Part shown: piece by piece, positions 60,514 to 64,000 of the stretch
How positions within the stretch are numbered: position 1 is the first letter of the stretch
Layout: the number at the start of each line of letters is the position of its first letter
DNA from: JAXMAZ01 sp046350115
GTDB lineage: Bacteria; Planctomycetota; Planctomycetia; Gemmatales; Gemmataceae
DNA length: 64,000 nt
Assembly: GCA_046350115.1 (NCBI GenBank)
Contig: JAXMAZ010000003.1
Span: 310,001 to 374,000 of the forward strand
Direction of reading: 5' to 3'
Translations under genes and position numbers: made by a program
The notes under the pieces: generated by a model
What the model saw: the letters and a program-made list of their open reading frames with translations, nothing else
Database searches by the model: none
Told to the model about the DNA's origin: nothing

Positions 60514-60558
60514 ACGACCGGCGGGTGGCCCCAGAAACGGGGCCGGCCCGCCGGTCGT
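60514..60558 (+). terminator. GC-rich hairpin after DUF1559
   Basis: A stem of roughly 18 bp, ACGACCGGCGGG.GGCCCC / GGGGCC..CCCGCCGGTCGT, with a 6-nt loop, starting 23 nt after the stop. There is no T-run, so its function as a terminator is uncertain. Confidence 0.45.
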
Positions 60559-60616
60559 CGTAAGGCGAGTTGGGATCGACGTCCGGTTTTAACAACTCTG
60601 AGGCGAGGCTCTATCC

Positions 60617-60790
60617 ATGAAGCGGATTCTTAGCGTAGCCGTCGTGGTGGCCGGTGTGGCGTTCGCTTCCGGCTGCTCCGACACGAAGAACAGCGACCCG
60701 AAGCCGGCCAGCGGTAAGACCAACCCGAAGCTCCAGCCGGCCGGTACCGGCTCCGGGGCGACCCCGCAAGGGGCGGTCAAGGGCGACTGA
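60617..60790 (+). CDS. Small lipoprotein
   Basis: 57 residues. MKRILSVAVVVAGVAFASG then Cys gives a lipoprotein signal (FASGC), followed by a low-complexity Lys/Pro/Gly/Thr tail. It is short but has a continuous reading, typical codon usage, and follows the DUF1559 gene in the same direction. It is similar in style to the tiny lipoproteins at 34.5 kb. Confidence 0.6.
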   Translation: MKRILSVAVVVAGVAFASGCSDTKNSDPKPASGKTNPKLQPAGTGSGATPQGAVKGD

Positions 60791-60835
60791 CATCGATCCC
60801 GGCCGGCCGAACGCGGCCGGCCGGGGGTCAATCGG

Positions 60836-62020
60836 TCAGTACACCCCGACCACCGTCGTCCCGGCCAGCTCGCTGAACGGCCGCACCCCGCTCACCCCGT
60901 CCCACGGGTACTTGTCGAACGGCCTCTCTCGTTCCCCCTCGTCTCGCTCCGGGAACCGCGGCACGAAGAACTCCTTGGTCAGCGTGGTCAGCAACACCCG
61001 GCCGGTTTCCCCGTATCCGACGACCTCGTCGAAGTTCTTCGGGTTCACCACCTGGATGACCGCCCGCGGCTGGGGGGCGTAGTAGCTGATCTTGAACCCG
61101 TCGTCCGGGCCGATCGGCTTGGAGCACGCCAGCCCCATCAGGGTGTTGCCGTAGGTCGGGGTCATGTACACGTCCCCGTTGTCGAGCATCTCCTCGTAGG
61201 CCTCGCGGGTGAACTGCGGGGTGAACTCGGTCCCGCCGCTGAAGATGCCGGTGATGCCGGCCGCCTTGATCGACCGCAAGCCGCCGGCCGGGACCGGCTT
61301 GCCGAGCGACCGGTACTTGTCCTCCAGCTTGCCGGCCCGCAGCGCCTCATCGAGGGCGGCCAGAAGTTTCGGGGTGGTGAACATGCACTTGATGTCGTGC
61401 CCGCCGGCCAGGACGGTCAGCGCCTGGTCGATGCAGTGCTCCTTGTAGGCGTTGGCCTCGCCGATCTTGCGGTCCTTGATGCACTTGACCACCCACCGCG
61501 GGTCGAGGTCGACGCAGAAGCAGATGCCGCCGCGGTACTGGGCCAGGTGCTCGATGGCCAGCCGCAGCCGGCGGGGGCCGCTCGGCCCGAGCATCAGCCA
61601 GTTGCTGCCGCGGGGGAAATACTTGTCCGGCAGGGTGTCGGACATCATCTCGTAGTCGATCTTGAAGTCGTCGATGACGATCCGGGACTTGGGCAGGCCG
61701 GTGGTGCCGCCGGTCTCGAACACGTACACGCCGCGGTCGGCGTAGGCCTTCGGCACCCACTTGCGGACCGGCCCGCCGCGGAGCCACTCGTCCTCGAAGA
61801 TCGGGAACCGCCGGATGTCGTCGAAGCTCTTCACATCCTTGAGCGGGTCGAAGTCGAAGTCGTTCGACTTCTCCAGCCAGAACGGGGTGCCGGTGTCCGG
61901 GGAGAAGTGCCACTTCACGATCTCGACGAACTGGGCGTCGAGCTGCTTTCGGGCGTTGGCGATCTTCTCGTCCAGGGTCGCGCCGGTGACGGGCGTCGGC
62001 TTGCCGGGGGTGTCTTTCAT
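60836..62020 (-). CDS. LuxE/AMP-ligase-like acyl-activating protein
   Basis: 394 residues, start at ATG 62020 with GAGGAG 6 nt upstream. FETGGTTGLPKSRIVIDD is the adenylation P-loop of the ANL/LuxE-like families. GLRSIKAAGITGIFSGGTEF and YMTPTYGNTLMGLACSKPIG follow the middle of these enzymes. LuxE activates fatty acids as acyl-AMP and transfers them to itself or a partner. No carrier-domain fold is present. Together with the nearby aldehyde-dehydrogenase-like and Fe-ADH genes it could form an acyl reduction pathway. The separating genes run the other way. Confidence 0.75.
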   Translation of the reverse strand: MKDTPGKPTPVTGATLDEKIANARKQLDAQFVEIVKWHFSPDTGTPFWLEKSNDFDFDPLKDVKSFDDIRRFPIFEDEWLRGGPVRKWVPKAYADRGVYVFETGGTTGLPKSRIVIDDFKIDYEMMSDTLPDKYFPRGSNWLMLGPSGPRRLRLAIEHLAQYRGGICFCVDLDPRWVVKCIKDRKIGEANAYKEHCIDQALTVLAGGHDIKCMFTTPKLLAALDEALRAGKLEDKYRSLGKPVPAGGLRSIKAAGITGIFSGGTEFTPQFTREAYEEMLDNGDVYMTPTYGNTLMGLACSKPIGPDDGFKISYYAPQPRAVIQVVNPKNFDEVVGYGETGRVLLTTLTKEFFVPRFPERDEGERERPFDKYPWDGVSGVRPFSELAGTTVVGVY

Positions 62021-62050
62021 GGGCACTCCTCAAATCGGTTAACCGGACTT

Positions 62051-62113
62051 CCGAGCCGGCACGATTCAAAACCCAAATCGATCCGATTTGGGTTTTGAAT
62101 CGTGCCGGCTCGG
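62051..62113. repeat. Perfect 30-bp-arm palindrome, GAGCCGGC family copy 2
   Basis: Left arm 62051-62080 and right arm 62084-62113 are exact reverse complements (30 bp each), loop ATC. It starts CCGAGCCGGCACGATTC. The extended flanks (GACTTCC/GGAAGTC) also pair. It shares GAGCCGGCACGATT with 42710-42757. It lies between two leftward genes. Confidence 0.85.
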
Positions 62114-62134
62114 CGGAAGTCGTGCGGCAGAAGG

Positions 62135-63823
62135 CTATTTCTTCGGTTCCAGGGCGTACAGCGTCTTCTCGGTCATCACGTACATCACACCGTCGGCCAC
62201 CACCGGGGTGCTGCGGACCGGGGCGTCGAACTCGGCTTTCCCGAGCAGGTACTTGGCCTCCACCTGCTTCCGCTTGGCCTTCAGCTTCTGGTTGAAGTCC
62301 TTGGCGTCGGTGGCATCCGGGATGTCCAGCTCGTCGATCACCTCGGGCGCCTTGTCGTGCTTGAAGGCGAACACGTCCCCGCCCTCGGTCGCCAGGTACA
62401 CCTTGCCGTCCACGTAGTAGGTGCTGCCCCAGATGGCGCCCTTGAGGTCGTACTGCCAGAACTTCTTGCCGGTCTTGGCGTCCAGGCAGTGGACGAACCC
62501 CTGGAGCTCAGCGATGTACACGACCCCGTCCACGACGGTGGCGGTGCTCATGGTCCGGCCGAACACGAAGTCGCGGGGGACGAACTTCCGCTTGTCCGGC
62601 CCGCCGTAGTGCCAGACCAGCCCGCTGTTCGGGTTCGGTTTGCCCGGCTGGCCCCATTCGCCGAGTTCGGGCGAGATGTCCATGCCCGGCTGGGTGGCCT
62701 TGGACGGGTCGATGCACCAGAAGTGGCCGACCCCGGAGAAGTGTTCCGGGTCCTGGCCGACGCCGATGTAGATCTTGTCCTCGTACACCACCGGGGTGCC
62801 GATGAAGTCGTTGCGGGTGCCGGTGCCGCCCAGCTCGTACTTGGTGTCCTTCGGGTTGCAGTCGAACTGCCAGAGTACCTCCCCGGTCTCCGGCTTGAAC
62901 CCGCGGAGGACGCCGTCCCCGCCCGGGAAGATGACCTGCTTGACCCCCTTGATCTCGGCGTAGGTGGCGTTCGACCACTGGCCGTGCATGATGTTCTTGC
63001 CCGGGTCGTTCCGCTTCCACAGCACCTTGCCCGAGTTCTTGTCGATGGCGACGAAGCTCGGCGCCTGCGGGGCCGGGATGTTGATGTGCCCCTCGTCCAC
63101 CCCGTTCGCGGTGGTGATGAACAGGACGTCCCCGACCAGGAGCGGGCTGCACGCGGCCATGTTGTGCGGGAACACGCTCAGCTCGCCGATCATGTCCAGT
63201 TCCCAGATGATGTCGGCGTCCGTCTTGTCCTTGTACTTCTCGCTCTGCACCCCCTGGTTGCCGTCGGCCAACCCGTTCACGTCGGCGCACACCACGGAAC
63301 ACCGGTTGTTCACGTAGTACACCCGGTCCCCCTGGACCAGCGGGGTGGAGCAGATGCCCTCCTTCGGCCAGTCGTTCACCTGGCCGCTGGGCAGCTTGTC
63401 GTGGACCGCCTGCCAGAGCAGGTTGCCGGTCTTTTGGTCGAAGCACATCAGGATGCCCATGTCGGTCGGCTCGACGTCCCCGTCCGCGTTCTTCTTGCTG
63501 TCGCGGGGGTTGCGGGGCCGCTCGTTGTTGGTGCCGACGAACACCTTGCCGCCTGCGATGATCGGCCCGCCGTAGGCCCGGCTGCCCAACTCGGCCTGCC
63601 ACCTGATGACGGTGTCGGCCGGCTTGGTCTCCTTCTCCCCGTCCTTCACGGGCATGAGCTGAACCGCCCCGAACTTGCCGGCCAGGTCGGCCATGTTGCG
63701 GGCCGGGGTGCCGCCGAACATGGTGTGTTCGGTCGGGGCGGCGGGCCGGGCCGGGTACAGGGCGGCGACGGCCAGCCCGCCGGCGGCGAGGAGGACGGCA
63801 CCGGCAGCGAATCGGCGGGTCAT
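62135..63823 (-). CDS. Exported PQQ-binding-like beta-propeller protein
   Basis: 562 residues with signal/anchor (MTRRFAAGAVLLAAGGLAVA). Propeller repeats include YGGPIIAGGKVFVGTNNERP, GILMCFDQKTGNLLWQAVHD, VYIAELQGFVHCLDAKTGKK and KVYLATEGGDVFAFKHDKAP. The 'CFDQKTGNLLW' and 'CIDPSKATQPG' turns are the PQQ/WD-like 'l.A.d..tGk..W' pattern. It contains many Trp/Gly loops and likely faces outside the cytoplasm. A similar propeller gene lies at 54.85 kb. AGGAACC is the ribosome site. The 3' side is the 62.05 kb palindrome. Confidence 0.9.
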   Translation of the reverse strand: MTRRFAAGAVLLAAGGLAVAALYPARPAAPTEHTMFGGTPARNMADLAGKFGAVQLMPVKDGEKETKPADTVIRWQAELGSRAYGGPIIAGGKVFVGTNNERPRNPRDSKKNADGDVEPTDMGILMCFDQKTGNLLWQAVHDKLPSGQVNDWPKEGICSTPLVQGDRVYYVNNRCSVVCADVNGLADGNQGVQSEKYKDKTDADIIWELDMIGELSVFPHNMAACSPLLVGDVLFITTANGVDEGHINIPAPQAPSFVAIDKNSGKVLWKRNDPGKNIMHGQWSNATYAEIKGVKQVIFPGGDGVLRGFKPETGEVLWQFDCNPKDTKYELGGTGTRNDFIGTPVVYEDKIYIGVGQDPEHFSGVGHFWCIDPSKATQPGMDISPELGEWGQPGKPNPNSGLVWHYGGPDKRKFVPRDFVFGRTMSTATVVDGVVYIAELQGFVHCLDAKTGKKFWQYDLKGAIWGSTYYVDGKVYLATEGGDVFAFKHDKAPEVIDELDIPDATDAKDFNQKLKAKRKQVEAKYLLGKAEFDAPVRSTPVVADGVMYVMTEKTLYALEPKK

Positions 63824-63855
63824 ATCGGGGTTCCTGGGTGGGTGTGTCAGTTAGT

Positions 63856-63973
63856 TTAGCCGCGAGGCGGAGGCTCTGCGGAGCCGAGCGCGGCGACCAC
63901 GTCCATTGAGGTGCGCTCGCTGGGTAAGGACGGAGTCCCCGCGCTCGGCTCCGAGGACTCCGCCTCGCGGCTA
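63856..63973. repeat. Palindromic intergenic element (TTAGCCGCGAGG type)
   Basis: Left arm TTAGCCGCGAGGCGGAGG.. (63856-63893), right arm complementary (63937-63973), about 43-nt loop. Both inner and outer portions pair: CTCTGCGGAGCCGAGCGCGG with CCGCGCTCGGCTCCGAGGA. It lies just upstream of the propeller gene. Confidence 0.7.
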
Positions 63974-64000
63974 AGCAGTGGGATTGGTCACTTCTTCCCG

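Noticed and set aside
1..64000. tRNA, rRNA or CRISPR array
   Set aside because: No T-arm like GGTTCGAAT..CC with supporting stems, no rRNA signature, and no regularly spaced direct repeats were found by eye. A tRNAscan run would settle it.
63988..64000. Possible GKK-stop 3' end of another leftward gene at the right edge
   Set aside because: Only four codons are visible. It fits the style of the propeller genes but cannot be supported.

Overview
The window is a very GC-rich, gene-dense bacterial chromosome segment, most likely from a planctomycete of the Gemmata group (Gemmataceae). The evidence is the gene content: two DUF1559 proteins with pilin-like N-termini, a TIGR03000-type Cys/His-rich secreted protein, several ECF sigma factors beside protein kinases or anti-sigma factors, PQQ-like beta-propellers, a ThuA-like protein and tiny lipoproteins. 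No rRNA, tRNA or CRISPR array was recognised.

Layout. 0-8.5 kb is a mixed accessory region: the start of a Ser/Thr kinase gene, an ECF sigma factor, a metal-binding-like secreted protein, an IS701-like transposase remnant, an aspartyl-protease-like gene, a Phd/RelE toxin-antitoxin pair, a GP88-like gene with a strong terminator, and a LysR-like regulator. 8.9-19.3 kb looks like an integrative element: AAA+ ATPase, sigma factor, ParB-like protein, VirD4/TraG coupling protein, a run of small hypothetical proteins (some with signal peptides or membrane segments), a pentapeptide protein, an excisionase-like protein and a convergent tyrosine recombinase. No relaxase is visible. 19.4-31.3 kb is host backbone: a GntR(YtrA-like)/ABC transporter operon, a RutE-like reductase, a TolB-like protein, DUF1559, HEAT-repeat and FHA-STAS proteins, and a kinase with a degenerate receiver domain.

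31.4-34.3 kb holds the most notable find: two overlooked selenoprotein genes in tandem. A SelW-like redoxin (Cys-x-x-Sec) and a selenide water dikinase (SelD, Sec at the active site) each contain an in-frame TGA followed by a SECIS-like hairpin. They lie downstream of an ECF sigma/anti-sigma pair. A naive gene call truncates both.

34.4-64 kb contains a giant membrane-anchored coiled-coil protein, an HD phosphohydrolase, ClpB, a secreted tandem truncated-haemoglobin protein, an ECF/ChrR-like pair, an HtrA-like protease, a chorismate-lyase-like protein, a ThuA-like protein, DNA polymerase IV, a redoxin/cytochrome c/copper-monooxygenase-like protein, a HemN/HemW-like radical SAM protein, two PQQ-like propeller proteins, and a set (LuxE-like ligase, aldehyde dehydrogenase, iron alcohol dehydrogenase) that could activate and reduce an acyl substrate.

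Two features affect how the window should be read. First, long palindromic intergenic elements (about ten, 50-250 bp) occur only right of 31 kb; two of them contain G or C homopolymer blocks that look like assembly artefacts. Second, several genes (ABC permease, TolB-like, RutE-like, a small gene at 10.7 kb) are broken by single-base indels in short homopolymers, which is more consistent with consensus errors than with several neighbouring pseudogenes.
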